Notes: a model not told the origin generated them from the sequence alone. Shown: positions 7,553-18,600, counted from the first letter of the stretch. The stretch is 64,000 nucleotides of DNA from Gammaproteobacteria bacterium (GCA_021151835.1 JAGKWO010000002.1:124001-188000), one strand, 5' to 3'. Numbers and translations are program-made.

Positions 7553-8797
7553 TTATTGATAACCTTTCGGGAATGGATCCGGCTCGATCAAATCTTTGGT
7601 TTCAAACACTACGTCATATTGACCGTCGGTACGGGCGTGGCCGATACGGGTTTTGGACCAGAGGTGATGGTTCGGGTGAACTTTTACGTAACCTTCCGGT
7701 GCGGTAGTTAACTCAATACCGGGTGATGCAGCGCGAACTTTATCGATATCAAATGAGCCGGCTTTTTCCACTGCGGCTTTCCACAACCATGGGCCGAGAT
7801 AAGCCGCTTGCGTTACGTCACCGATCACGATGTCTTTACCGTATTTCGCTTTAAAGTCAGCAACAAATTTCTTGTTGTTGTCGTTCGGCAAGCTTTGGAA
7901 ATATTTCATCGCCGCGTAAGCACCCACCATGTTTTCACCGCCGATGCCAAGGATTTCGTCTTCGGTTACGGAGATGGTCAATACCAGTGGTTTCTCTTTG
8001 GTCATATCGATACCGGCCGCTTTCAACTGTTTGTAGAAAGCCACGTTAGAGCCGCCTACAACAATTGCGTAAATCACATCCGGTTTTTTCAATTTTATTT
8101 TGTTGATCACCGAGTTAAATTGCGTGTGACCCAGTGGATAATATTCCTCACCTACTACACTCAAACCTAATTTTTCAATGTGCTTGCGCGCAATTTTGTT
8201 GGAAGTGCGCGGCCAAATATAATCTGAACCGAGCAGGTAGAACGATTTCGCACCTTTGGTTTTCACTACCCAATCAATACCCGCAATAATTTGTTGCGTC
8301 GCTTCCTGACCGGTGTAAATCACATTGGGTGATTGCTCCAGGCCTTCGTAAAAGGTCGGGTAATAAAGCATGCCGTTGTACTGCTCGAAAATGGGCAATA
8401 CCGCTTTGCGCGATGCGGAAGTCCAGCAACCAAATACCGCAGCAACTTTATCGTTCACCAACAATTTTTTGGATTTCTCTGCGAAGGTTGGCCAGTCACT
8501 CGCACCATCCTCCTGGATAAATTCGATTTTGCGGCCCAATACACCGCCCATTGCGTTGATCTGGTCAATCGCCAATTTCTCTGCTTGCACTGAACCTGTT
8601 TCACTGATTGCCATAGTGCCGGTTACTGAGTGAAGGATGCCCACTTTTACGGTGGTATCGGTCACTGCAAGGCCCGTGGTATTAACATCGGCCGCCTGCG
8701 TATTGGCAATCACCAATGATGCTGCCAATGTCAGCAAACATTTTTTCCAGATGCTGGCCGCTGTGGCTGGCCGATTCAAATGCATGGTCATGTTCAT
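7553..8797 (-). CDS. urtA: Urea/short-chain amide ABC transporter substrate-binding protein UrtA
   Basis: A 414-residue periplasmic binding protein of the UrtA/FmdD type. It has an N-terminal signal peptide (LTLAASLVIANTQA, cleavage near residue 35) and then a type I periplasmic-binding fold. Family signatures are GILHSVTGTMAISE, the GCWTSASRKAVLPIFE segment and SVTEDEILGIGGENMVGAY. The start has GAGGAA 8 nt upstream. It is the promoter-proximal gene, separated from urtB by a hairpin and a repeat. Nearby fmdA favours short amides as ligand; no urease gene is in the window, so urea remains possible but unproven. Confidence 0.92.
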   Translation of the reverse strand: MNMTMHLNRPATAASIWKKCLLTLAASLVIANTQAADVNTTGLAVTDTTVKVGILHSVTGTMAISETGSVQAEKLAIDQINAMGGVLGRKIEFIQEDGASDWPTFAEKSKKLLVNDKVAAVFGCWTSASRKAVLPIFEQYNGMLYYPTFYEGLEQSPNVIYTGQEATQQIIAGIDWVVKTKGAKSFYLLGSDYIWPRTSNKIARKHIEKLGLSVVGEEYYPLGHTQFNSVINKIKLKKPDVIYAIVVGGSNVAFYKQLKAAGIDMTKEKPLVLTISVTEDEILGIGGENMVGAYAAMKYFQSLPNDNNKKFVADFKAKYGKDIVIGDVTQAAYLGPWLWKAAVEKAGSFDIDKVRAASPGIELTTAPEGYVKVHPNHHLWSKTRIGHARTDGQYDVVFETKDLIEPDPFPKGYQ

Positions 8798-9302
8798 GGT
8801 CGTTCCTCAAGTAATTAGGATTGGTAAATCCCGATCTATAAAATTTTTACGATGGAAATAAGTTGCGAGCTGTTGCCACCGGATTGCTTTCATTTAAAGC
8901 TGCGTTCATTCAAATCAAGTGGTTTTCCAATGTGAGGTTTTCATGGTGAAATCACGTGCAGCGGAAGCGATTTCACGCTTCCCAATCTAGGCGGGCGGAG
9001 TGGCTTAAACCATTCGATAAATAACACAGACCACTACGTCATTTGACGCATATTGGGGGTACAGGTATTTGCGTATTTTCAGGAACAACAGAGAGTGGCA
9101 ATAAAGTTGGTACGTTGATTGACTAGGTAACCAGAGGAAACTTTAAACGTCAGCACATAACGCTATTTTGTGAAATAGTTTGTCCGGCAGATGCACCAAA
9201 ACAGAAACCAGAAGAAAGACCCTGCACAAACAAAGCGCATTTTAAAGCCTTTTTACTTTGACCGAGACGTTCCCGGATGAACAACTGTTTAACGGGGAAA
9301 CC
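8798..9302. other. Divergent intergenic region urtA / permease-kinase
   Basis: About 505 bp between divergently transcribed urtA and the permease-kinase gene, so it should hold promoters for both. No convincing sigma-70 or sigma-54 promoter or regulator palindrome could be assigned with confidence. A near match to a sigma-54 site for urtA has the wrong internal spacing. Confidence 0.5.
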
Positions 9303-12300
9303 ATGACCGCCAAGCAACATATTTTTCGCGTGCGGCGCAATTACAACCAGTGGGTCGCGAACCAGACACTGGAAGATTACGCCTTGCGCTTTACCGCCAA
9401 AAGCGCACGGCGATGGTCGGCTGCGCGCGTCGCAACGACAGCATTGGGCGCAATTTCATTTCTTGCATTAGAGGCGATTGGCGGTGCGATTACATTGCAC
9501 TACGGATTTGATAATGCCGTTGCCGCTATTTGTGCGGTAAGCCTGATTATTTTTTTAACCGCAATCCCCATCAGTTATTACGCTGCCAAATACGGTGTTG
9601 ATATTGACCTGCTGACGCGCGGCGCAGGGTTTGGTTACATCGGTTCAACGATTACCTCGCTGATTTACGCTTCGTTCACCTTTATTTTTTTCGCGCTGGA
9701 AGCCGCCATTATGGCGATGGCGCTGGACCTGCTTTTTAAAATTCCGCTGGTATGGGGTTATCTGATCAGTTCAGTGGTGATCATCCCGCTAGTGACCCAC
9801 GGCATTACGTTTATCAGTCGCTTCCAATTGTGGAGCCAACCACTGTGGATTGTGCTGCAACTATTGCCATTTGTTTTTATTATTTATGCCGATGCCAGTG
9901 CAGTAGAAAGCTGGACTGAATTTTCCGGCAGTTTGCCGCCGGAAAATACGCAGGGAATAAGCATTCTATTATTTGGTGCGGCATCCGCTGTGGTGTTTTC
10001 GTTAATTGCGCAAATTGGCGAGCAAGTGGATTTTTTGCGTTTTATGCCCGCACCACAACCGGAAAAAAAATGGCGCTGGTGGGCGGCGTTGATTGCCGGT
10101 GGTCCGGGCTGGATTGTTATTGGCTCTATAAAAATCCTGGCGGGATCATTCCTTGCCGTATTGGCGATTAACCATGGCATCGGCATGCAAGAAGCGGCCG
10201 ACCCCACGCGCATGTACATGGTGGCATTCAGCTATATCGCCAATTCACCGGAGGTTGCGTTATCGGTTGCCGGTATTTTTGTCATCATCAGCCAATTAAA
10301 AATTAACGTGACCAATGCTTACGCAGGCTCAATCGCCTGGTCGAATTTTTTCTCACGCTTAACCCATAGCCATCCGGGACGGGTTGTATGGTTGGTGTTT
10401 AATGTGGCGATTGCATTATTGCTGATGGAGCTGGGGGTTTACCGCGCACTGGAACAAACGCTCGGTTACTACGGCATAGTGGCTGTTGCCTGGCTGGGTT
10501 CATTGGTTGCCGACCTGGTAATCAATAAACCCCTGGGTTTCAGCCCGCCGCATATCGAATTTAAACGCGCGCATCTCTATGACATAAATCCGGTGGGCTT
10601 CGGCTCCATGTTAATTGCCTCCATTGCCGGCATCACTTGTCACAGCGGGCTATTGGGCGATATTGCGCAAGCGCTCTCACATTTTATTGCACTCGGTGTT
10701 GCACTGTTATGCGCGCCATTAATCGCATGGGGAACACAAGGCCGTTATTACCTCGCACGTCCCGCTGTCAATTTGGCCGCAGAACATAACGAGCACGACC
10801 AAAAACACGCGTGCCTTTCATGCTGTATTTGCGAACATAAATTTGAATTGGAAGATATGACCTACTGCCCGGCGTATGCCGGTCATATCTGCTCGCTGTG
10901 CTGCTCGCTGGATGCGCGTTGCAATGATCATTGCAAACCGGGCGCCAACTACACCGAACAAGTCGGCATTTTTTTCAAACAATTTTTACCCCGGTCGATT
11001 ACCGATAATATCAACTCACGCCTCGGCCATTTTTTAATCCTGGTGCTGGTCATCAATGGCCTTTCTGCAATTTTGCTATCGCTGATTTATTTCCAGACCC
11101 CCATAGACGCGCCTGAAACAGCCGCACTATTGGAAGCAACATTGTGGAAAGTATTTTTTTTGTTGGTGATTGTAACCGGCGTGGTCAGCTGGTTATTCGT
11201 ATTGGCCCATGAAAGCCGTGTTGTTGCACAGGAAGAAACCCAACGGCAAACCCGCTTGTTGATGGAAGAAATTGACGCTCATGAACGTACGGATCGCGCA
11301 TTGCAAGCCGCCAAAGAAGAAGCAGAGGCCGCAAACCTTGCCAAAAGCCGTTATCTTACCGGTATCAGCCACGAATTACGTTCGCCGCTGAATGCAGTTT
11401 TGGGTTATGCACAATTATTGGAAAAAGATCCCAGCATGCCTGCGCACCGGCGCGATGCGCTGGGCGTAATTCGTCGCAGCGGCGAACATCTGGCAGATTT
11501 AATCGAAGGCTTGCTGGATATTTCCAAAATCGAAGCGGGCCGCCTGGATTTACACCAGGATCAGGTGCGCATCGCCTTATTGTTGGAACAATTGGTACAC
11601 ATGTTTCGCCTGCAAGCTGAAGCCAAAGGTTTGCAATTTATTTTTGAATGCAATGATCGCTTACCGGAATTTGTGCGCACCGATGAAAAACGCCTGCGCC
11701 AGATTTTAATTAATTTATTATCCAATGCGATTAAATACACTGATAAGGGCAGTGTCACTTTTAAAATTCGCTACCGCAGCCAGGTTGCCGAATTTACCGT
11801 GACCGATACTGGCGAGGGTATCGCCACTGAAAATATTGAACGTATTTTTCGCCCCTTCGAACGTGTGCGTCGCCCCGGTTCTACGGCGACCGGAACGGGT
11901 CTCGGTTTAACCATCACTCGTTTGCTCAGCGAAATTATGGGCGGTGATATTTCCGTTTCCAGCACTCCCGGTAAAGGCAGCACATTTAAAGCAAGCTTGA
12001 TGCTATCGAGCATTAGCAAACCCCTTACCGAATCCATGACCGCACCGGTACAAACTATTTTTGGGTATCGCGGGCCGGTGCGGCGTTTACTGTTGGTCGA
12101 TGATGAGTCATCGCATCGCCAATTGATGCGCGCCATGCTCACACCACTCGGCTTCGACATTATCGATATGGATAATCCATTCGACGTTATCGCGCGCCTC
12201 GCACAGGAACATATCAACGAAACAACACCGGATTTAATAATGCTGGATGTTTCCATGCCAGGCATGAATGGCTGGCAATTAGCACAGGCCATTCGCGATA

Positions 12301-12764
12301 ACCAATACACCATGCCAATCATTATGGTTTCTGCCGATGCCAGCGAAGGAAAGGAATTGCCGGCAACCCATGATAATGACGCCACCCCGTTGCACGATGC
12401 CTATGTGATTAAACCGGTACGCATCCAATTGTTGCTGGATCATATCGGCCGTTTGTTGAAGCTCAACTGGTGCTACGAAAAAGAGCATGGGCCTATTCAA
12501 ACCAGCGAACCGCAAATTATCGCCACTGAAACTATTGGTACCCGTGAATTACAAAATTCCGACCTGGATGAATTAGTCAGGCTGGCCGCGATTGGCCACA
12601 AAAAAGGTTTAGTGGAAAAAATTCAACAACTACAACACAACGGACATTATTCGCCGCAGGATTCGCAATTACTACAACAACTCGCCAGCTACAGTGCCAA
12701 CTTCCAATTTGAGAAAATCCTTGAATTGATTGACCAATACACTGCTGCCGCTGAGCCCCTTTAA
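9303..12764 (+). CDS. NCS1-like permease / Cys-rich segment / hybrid histidine kinase fusion
   Basis: A 1153-residue membrane protein. Residues ~30-495 form a permease-like domain with about twelve hydrophobic segments resembling NCS1 nucleobase/allantoin transporters. Residues ~502-545 are a dense Cys/His cluster (CLSCCIC, CPAY, CSLCC, CNDHC) that could bind zinc or another metal. Two more membrane segments follow (~578-635), then a coiled coil, a HisKA domain with phospho-acceptor His690 in SHELRSP, a HATPase, and a receiver domain (~930-1050) with phospho-acceptor Asp982. The last ~75 residues are unassigned. The ATG at 9303 is preferred to a TTG at 9258, which has no ribosome site. It is adjacent and divergent to the amide/urea transporter and 15 bp from a response regulator, so a role as sensor of a nitrogenous substrate is the natural inference. 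Transport activity is not proven. Confidence 0.85.
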   Translation: MTAKQHIFRVRRNYNQWVANQTLEDYALRFTAKSARRWSAARVATTALGAISFLALEAIGGAITLHYGFDNAVAAICAVSLIIFLTAIPISYYAAKYGVDIDLLTRGAGFGYIGSTITSLIYASFTFIFFALEAAIMAMALDLLFKIPLVWGYLISSVVIIPLVTHGITFISRFQLWSQPLWIVLQLLPFVFIIYADASAVESWTEFSGSLPPENTQGISILLFGAASAVVFSLIAQIGEQVDFLRFMPAPQPEKKWRWWAALIAGGPGWIVIGSIKILAGSFLAVLAINHGIGMQEAADPTRMYMVAFSYIANSPEVALSVAGIFVIISQLKINVTNAYAGSIAWSNFFSRLTHSHPGRVVWLVFNVAIALLLMELGVYRALEQTLGYYGIVAVAWLGSLVADLVINKPLGFSPPHIEFKRAHLYDINPVGFGSMLIASIAGITCHSGLLGDIAQALSHFIALGVALLCAPLIAWGTQGRYYLARPAVNLAAEHNEHDQKHACLSCCICEHKFELEDMTYCPAYAGHICSLCCSLDARCNDHCKPGANYTEQVGIFFKQFLPRSITDNINSRLGHFLILVLVINGLSAILLSLIYFQTPIDAPETAALLEATLWKVFFLLVIVTGVVSWLFVLAHESRVVAQEETQRQTRLLMEEIDAHERTDRALQAAKEEAEAANLAKSRYLTGISHELRSPLNAVLGYAQLLEKDPSMPAHRRDALGVIRRSGEHLADLIEGLLDISKIEAGRLDLHQDQVRIALLLEQLVHMFRLQAEAKGLQFIFECNDRLPEFVRTDEKRLRQILINLLSNAIKYTDKGSVTFKIRYRSQVAEFTVTDTGEGIATENIERIFRPFERVRRPGSTATGTGLGLTITRLLSEIMGGDISVSSTPGKGSTFKASLMLSSISKPLTESMTAPVQTIFGYRGPVRRLLLVDDESSHRQLMRAMLTPLGFDIIDMDNPFDVIARLAQEHINETTPDLIMLDVSMPGMNGWQLAQAIRDNQYTMPIIMVSADASEGKELPATHDNDATPLHDAYVIKPVRIQLLLDHIGRLLKLNWCYEKEHGPIQTSEPQIIATETIGTRELQNSDLDELVRLAAIGHKKGLVEKIQQLQHNGHYSPQDSQLLQQLASYSANFQFEKILELIDQYTAAAEPL

Positions 12765-12779
12765 AGACCGGAGACGATT

Positions 12780-13691
12780 ATGATGAGCACCACGAATGTA
12801 GTATTGGTAGTTGACGATTCAATCGATAGCATTCATATGCTGAACGATGTGCTGGAAGATGCAAAATTCACTGTGCTCGTCGCATTGGAAGGAACACAAG
12901 CGCTCACTATTACTAAAAATATTCGGCCCGATATTATTTTGCTGGATGCAGTCATGCCCAACATGGATGGTTTTGAGACCTGCAAACGTTTGAAGCAAAA
13001 TCCACAACTTGCCGATGTGCCAATTATTTTTATGACCGGCTTGAGCGATACCGAACATGTGGTGATGGGGCTGGGTGCCGGCGGTGTAGATTACATTACC
13101 AAACCCATTAATCCCGACGAATTAATTGCACGTATGCGCGTACACCTCGCCAATGCGCGCATTAGCCAAAGCGCGCGTGCCGCCCTGGATACCGCGGGCC
13201 AGAATTTACTCACACTCAATGCGCAGGGCCATTTGCTCTGGGCAACGCCGCAAGTTTATGAATTATTAAACACAGCCAATGCACTCAACGCGTCCACATC
13301 GCTAAGCACGTCGATTAATAACCAGCTTTGTGCCTGGCTCAGCCACAAACCGGAAGCTGGCCGCCAACTGACCCTGGCCGGGTTGCCGGTAGCCCTGAAT
13401 GTGGAAATGCTGAGCCTGATAGATGGCAAGGAATACCTGTTACGCCTGACCAATACCCATGAGCCCGCCAAAGATGCACTTGCGCTCAAACAACAATTTG
13501 CGGTAACCGGCCGTGAAGCAGATGTATTGTTGTGGATCGCCAATGGTAAAACCAATCGCGAAATTGGCCAGATACTGGAGATGAGCCCGAGGACGGTGAA
13601 TAAGCACCTGGAGCAAATCTTCAAGAAGCTGGGGGTTGAGAACCGGACCTCAGCGGCGGCAATCGCCATTAAATGCATGAGCAAAGTTTAG
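12780..13691 (+). CDS. LuxR-family response regulator (REC + HTH)
   Basis: A 303-residue regulator. The N-terminal receiver domain (~5-125) has the acidic pair VVDDS, phospho-acceptor Asp in LLDAVMP, Thr in FMTG and Lys in ITKP. The middle ~130-235 is a linker of unknown fold. The C-terminal LuxR/GerE helix-turn-helix (~238-300) includes TGREADVLLWIANGKTNREI. It follows the permease-kinase by 15 bp with GGAG upstream, so it is the probable phosphorelay output. ATG codons at 12780 and 12783 are both usable. Likely targets are the divergent urt genes and fmdAB. Confidence 0.9.
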   Translation: MMSTTNVVLVVDDSIDSIHMLNDVLEDAKFTVLVALEGTQALTITKNIRPDIILLDAVMPNMDGFETCKRLKQNPQLADVPIIFMTGLSDTEHVVMGLGAGGVDYITKPINPDELIARMRVHLANARISQSARAALDTAGQNLLTLNAQGHLLWATPQVYELLNTANALNASTSLSTSINNQLCAWLSHKPEAGRQLTLAGLPVALNVEMLSLIDGKEYLLRLTNTHEPAKDALALKQQFAVTGREADVLLWIANGKTNREIGQILEMSPRTVNKHLEQIFKKLGVENRTSAAAIAIKCMSKV

Positions 13692-13913
13692 ACAGGTCGG
13701 TATGGATGCAACGCTAAATAGCTTTATTACATTAAAATGATGCGGTAAATATCATTCCATTATTAATAAAGTTGTTACCTGTCATCTAAATATTCCTGCC
13801 GATTTTCAACCAAGTGTTACAAATTGATACAACAGGTGACAATAGTCAGCTTGTGTTTTTACATACCAGTCGGTATTGTGCCCGCTTGCCTAAGACCAAC
13901 GGGAGTTTTACCT

Positions 13914-14813
13914 ATGGGATTAATCGTTCTCGCTGTATTCGTCCTTGCTGCTTTCTACGTCCAGAACCGGGGGGTAGTCCAGCATGACAAATTCACCCGT
14001 AAGCTGACTGATCACTCCAATTTCCTCGCCCCGATTAATTGCCTGTTTTATTTCTTCTCTAAAGACACGCAATCGGCCTATATCGACGTTAATAAATTCC
14101 CCGAGCTGAAAGTCCTGCGGGACAACTGGGAAATGATTCGCGATGAAGCGATTCATTTGAATGATTCAGCCCAAATTAAAGCGTCGGCTGACCTGGATGA
14201 TTTGGGTTTCAATTCGTTCTTTCGCACCGGCTGGAAGCGTTTTTACCTGAAATGGTACGGCGCGAATTTGAAATCAGCCGAACAGCTGTGCCCCAAAACG
14301 GTAGCGTTGATCAACACCTTGCCTAACGTTAAAGGCGCGATGTTTACCATGTTGCCGCCCGGTGCACGCCTCGGCAAACACCGCGATCCCTATGCGGGTT
14401 CATTGCGTTACCACCTTGGTTTGGTTACACCAAACAATGATGATTGCTACATATCGGTGGATGGCCAGAAATATTCCTGGCGCGATGGTGAAGCGGTCAT
14501 GTTTGATGAAACCTTCATCCATTACGCCGAAAACAAAACGGATCACAATCGCATCATTTTATTCCTCGATGTAAAACGTCCGGTGGATTTCAAATGGGTT
14601 GACTGGATTAACGAGATTTTCTCGCGCCTGGTGGTTGCCGGTGCCGCAACCAAAAATGTGAAAGGCGATAAGGTTGGCTTTTTGAATCGCGCATTTGCTT
14701 ATTTGTATCAGGTTCGCATTGTCGGCAAGAAGATCAAGGCGTTTAACAAACCGCTTTATTACATCCTTCAATACGGTTTGTATATCGCGCTGATCTACTG
14801 GATTTTCTTTTAA
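13914..14813 (+). CDS. lpxO: Aspartyl/asparaginyl beta-hydroxylase family, LpxO-like
   Basis: A 299-residue protein of the aspartyl/asparaginyl beta-hydroxylase (2-oxoglutarate/Fe(II)) family, similar in build to LpxO, which hydroxylates acyl chains of lipid A. An N-terminal membrane helix (MGLIVLAVFVLAAF) and a C-terminal hydrophobic stretch (YYILQYGLYIALIYWIFF) flank the catalytic domain. Iron ligands are seen in KHRDPY (H and D) and in FIHYAENKTDHNR. The ATG at 13914 has GGGAG 8 nt upstream; an upstream in-frame ATG at 13824 would add 30 poorly matching residues. A terminator follows. The LpxO assignment is by architecture, not by proven substrate. Confidence 0.75.
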   Translation: MGLIVLAVFVLAAFYVQNRGVVQHDKFTRKLTDHSNFLAPINCLFYFFSKDTQSAYIDVNKFPELKVLRDNWEMIRDEAIHLNDSAQIKASADLDDLGFNSFFRTGWKRFYLKWYGANLKSAEQLCPKTVALINTLPNVKGAMFTMLPPGARLGKHRDPYAGSLRYHLGLVTPNNDDCYISVDGQKYSWRDGEAVMFDETFIHYAENKTDHNRIILFLDVKRPVDFKWVDWINEIFSRLVVAGAATKNVKGDKVGFLNRAFAYLYQVRIVGKKIKAFNKPLYYILQYGLYIALIYWIFF

Positions 14814-14842
14814 ACCCGGCAAGATAGATCCGTTTAAAAACA

Positions 14843-14870
14843 GCAGGGCCGCCTATAGCGGCCCTGCTTC
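14843..14870 (+). terminator. Rho-independent terminator after the LpxO-like gene
   Basis: Perfect 10-bp GC-rich stem (gcagggccgc / gcggccctgc) with loop ctata, followed by ttctt. It lies in a convergent spacer and may serve both sides. Confidence 0.75.
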
Positions 14871-14889
14871 TTCAGGCACTAGCGAGTCC

Positions 14890-15462
14890 TTACGGAGTGA
14901 AATCCGTTATGGGATTCCCGACAATCACCATGCCCGTCGGCTCGCCGTCAAGACTCAGCTGATTCTTTTCTTTCCAATATTCGTGAATTGCCGCTTCACC
15001 CTTTTTCACTGCCCATTGGTTTAGTTGCTCACGCTCTTCCACATATTCAAAGAAGGGAACGGCCATACCGCAGGATGTTTGCACCAGGTCTACCGATAAA
15101 TCAAAAATCTGCCGCGCCCCCACATTGTCCGGAAAATGAGCATACAGCTCCGCCCATCCGGAATCATGTTTATGGATCGCCCTGGCGGTACCGTATAAAC
15201 GCAAAATCATAGGGGCACCTTCGAACGCCGCGAACATGAGCGTCATACGCGGATGGGTCTGCAAGTGCGCAGCCGTTTCATTGCCACTCCCGGTCACGTT
15301 TAGCCAGATCACACGATTGGCATCCAGCACGCGCAGTGAATCCATGCCCTTGGGCGAAATGTTCACACGGCTGTTATCGGTGGCAGTACCGACAAAAAAA
15401 ATCTTCTGCTGCGCGATAAACTCTTTTAACGGATCGGCTATCTCTGCATAACGTCGCCCCAT
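14890..15462 (-). CDS. Pyridoxamine 5'-phosphate oxidase family protein
   Basis: A 190-residue split-barrel flavin-binding family protein. The N-terminal part has the typical pattern of this family (FFVGTATDNSRVNISPKGMD, then RVIWLNVTGSGNETAAHL). Related proteins bind FMN, F420 or heme and act as oxidoreductases of unknown substrate. The start ATG has GGGAGG upstream. It is transcribed alone, convergent with the LpxO-like gene. Specific function unknown. Confidence 0.8.
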   Translation of the reverse strand: MGRRYAEIADPLKEFIAQQKIFFVGTATDNSRVNISPKGMDSLRVLDANRVIWLNVTGSGNETAAHLQTHPRMTLMFAAFEGAPMILRLYGTARAIHKHDSGWAELYAHFPDNVGARQIFDLSVDLVQTSCGMAVPFFEYVEEREQLNQWAVKKGEAAIHEYWKEKNQLSLDGEPTGMVIVGNPITDFTP

Positions 15463-15677
15463 TTTTTGCCCTCCCGGCCTTGTTAATCAAGCGATCTTTA
15501 TACCTGATTCCCGCTTTGCAGCGTGCAAAGTGACACTCCCATGTTGAATTTATTTTTATTTTTGGGACGATTTTGCCTAACCCCCACCCTACTCTGGTTG
15601 TCCCGTTTGCGCAGACAAGCGCAGCCGCGCTAACAATAAATTCCCGGTCAAAAAGTTAATAATAAAGGACATTTACC

Positions 15678-18600
15678 ATGAAACTGCTACAACACGCCCT
15701 ACTCCTGGGGGCAGTGGCGCTCGCGCCTGTCTGCTCTGCAGCTATTACCCATTATGGTGCAGGCAATATCAGCGACAGCCCCAACCCCGCCGGTTACAAA
15801 TGCGCCGTTGATCACGGCAACTGGATTTACAACGCGGGCATCGTCAAGCCCGGCGTGAGCAGTTGCAATCCGATAGGTGCACCCACCGCAATTTATCCAC
15901 AAAAAGTAGCGCCCGCTTCCGGCAAGCTCACGATGACCCACCGCTGGTGGGGTTCGATTTCCTTTATGGGCGAAATGAAGGTGGGCGACCCCAACGGGGC
16001 CGGCTATATCACACCCGATCCGATGACGGCACGCATTACCGAACGCGGTGTGCGCATCCTGGGAATTCCCGGCGGTTTACGCACGAGCCCAACCGCTACC
16101 CAATATTCAATTCCCGATCCGTTTAATGAAGTATTTGATGGAATAGCAATTGGTAACAGCGATTACACCAACCTTGAGGCTTATTTAAAAGATTACAGTG
16201 ATGGTTCAGTCACCGTGCAATGGAATAGCGGCAACACACCGGTGATGGAAGCTACGTTTGTCCACGGTTCACCTTATGCGTATTTCACGGTATTGAAAGG
16301 TAATTTGAAATTGCTCACCAAGGCCGCCGACGGCGGGGAAAAAGGAATTTTCTACCAGCAAGGAAATACGTTGGGTGTATGGACCAATGTTGCCGGCAAT
16401 GGCAATTATTTTTTAATAACCGGCCACGACACCACTCACTTTAGCAATGCCAACACCAATATCATCGGCATAGTTAATAACAGCAAACGCATCACGGTTA
16501 CGCTCTTGCCAACGGCCAGCACACCGTCTACTGCCATGGTTCAGGATTTTATCCAATACGCGACCCAGCCAGTGGATAAAGTAAATATCAATTACAGCGT
16601 GAATCGCAGCAACAACAAAGTGACTGTCACCCATCAATATTTATTTAACAATGTTGCAGTCAACACCATGGCTGGCATGTTGCCGATGGCATGGAAAAAT
16701 TCGACCCAGGCAACCAGCCCCTATAAAGTACGCAGTGCGCGTGGCGTCACTAAATTTGCGGCAACCAAAACATTTAGCTATACCATTCCCTTTGTTGGTG
16801 TGCTGCCTTATTTGCCCGCCAATATTGGCGATTACGATAACCATCAATTAACAACCCTGGTAACTGAATTCGTTAACCAGGGAGCGTCTCACTGGAACAG
16901 TGCAACAGATACCTACTGGGCTGGCAAAAATTACGGCAAGGTTGCTGAACTCGCGGCTATCGCTCGCTCAATTGGAATGACGGCGGAAGCAGATCAATTA
17001 ATTAATTGGCTCAAGGCAGAATTGCAGGACTGGTTCCGCGCAAACTCCAATGGAAGTTTCGACACCACCAAATATTTTTCTTATGACAGCAACTGGAACA
17101 CCTTGCTCGGTTACGATGAATCCTTCGGTGCCCAACAACAATTAAACGACCACCATTTCCATTACGGTTATTTTGTTCGTGCCGCTGCAGAAATTTGCCG
17201 CGTGGATGCCAGCTGGTGCAGCAATACCAATTACGGCCCAATGGTAGAATTATTAATTCGCGATTACGCCGCCGCGCGCGATGACGCCATGTTCCCGTAC
17301 CTGCGCAACTTTGATCCAGCCAATGGTTTTTCCTGGGCATCCGGTCATGCCAATTTTGTGTTGGGCAATAACAATGAATCCACATCGGAAGCGGCGAATG
17401 CTTACGGCGCGATGATTTTGTACGGGCAAATTACCCGCAACAAAGCGATCACTGATCGCGGTATTTATTTGCATGCATCATCTACCGCTGCCTATTGGGA
17501 ATATTGGAATAACCTTGATCGCTTCCGCGGTTTAACGGGCGATTACGATAATTTCGATGCCGCTTATCCCAAAATGACCACCTCGATTATTTGGGGCAAT
17601 GGCCATGTGTTCTCAACCTGGTTCAGCGGCGCTTATGCGCATATTTTGGGAATCCAGGGATTACCATTGAGCCCACTGGTATTCCATATTGGCCAGCACG
17701 CGGATTATCTCGATCACTACGTTGATCTGGGTATGACGCAATCCAGCAACGGCAAACCATCGGGTTTGCCGAATGATCAATGGCGCGATGTGTGGTGGAA
17801 TATTTGGTCGATGAGTGATGGCCAGGCCGCTGTAGATGATTTCCATAGCTACGGATTTAATTACGTGCCCGAAGCTGGCGAAACCAAAGCCCACACTTAC
17901 CACTGGATTTATACGTTAAAACAATTGGGCCATCTCGCTACCGGTACCGGTGCATTAACGGCGAGCAGCCCGACGGCGGTTGCATTTACTAAAAATGGGA
18001 TCACTACCTATATCGCTTACAACTTTGGTTGCAGTGCGCAATATGTATTGTTTTCCGATGGCATGACCTTGAATGTCCCGGCAAACAGCTTCCGCATTAA
18101 ACGCACCGGTGAATCACCGGACGGATTACCGGGCAATACCAGTTGCACGCCATCGAGCAATTCGAGTGTATCTGTTTCACAAACCAGTGTTGCTTCATCC
18201 AAATCAAGTAGCTCGGTTGCGATTTCAAAATCCAGCAGTTCAATGTCATCGAGCATTGCCGCTAGCAGTTCAGCAACTGTCAGTAGTTCAACAGCAAATT
18301 CTTCGTCATCCAGCTTATCAAGCTCATCCATTGCCAATAAAAATTATGGCCACAATATTGTGAATGGCAACACGGTGACATTTTTTGCCAACAATGCAGA
18401 CTGGGCCGATATTCATTTCTCGGTTAATGGCGGTGGCCAACAAAATATTCGCATGACGCATAACGCAGATAATTCCAACACCTACGAATTAACTGCTGTG
18501 CCTGCCGGTGCAACCATCCGTTATTTCATTACTATCGCGCAAGCGGTCGGCGCAATGGACACGCCCTGGGCTGAATTCGTCGTGAGCGGAGCAAACGCAT

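Noticed and set aside
8840..8890. Sigma-54-like TGGCAAC...GC element upstream of urtA on the minus strand
   Set aside because: The GG-to-GC spacing is 9 instead of the strictly required 10 nt.
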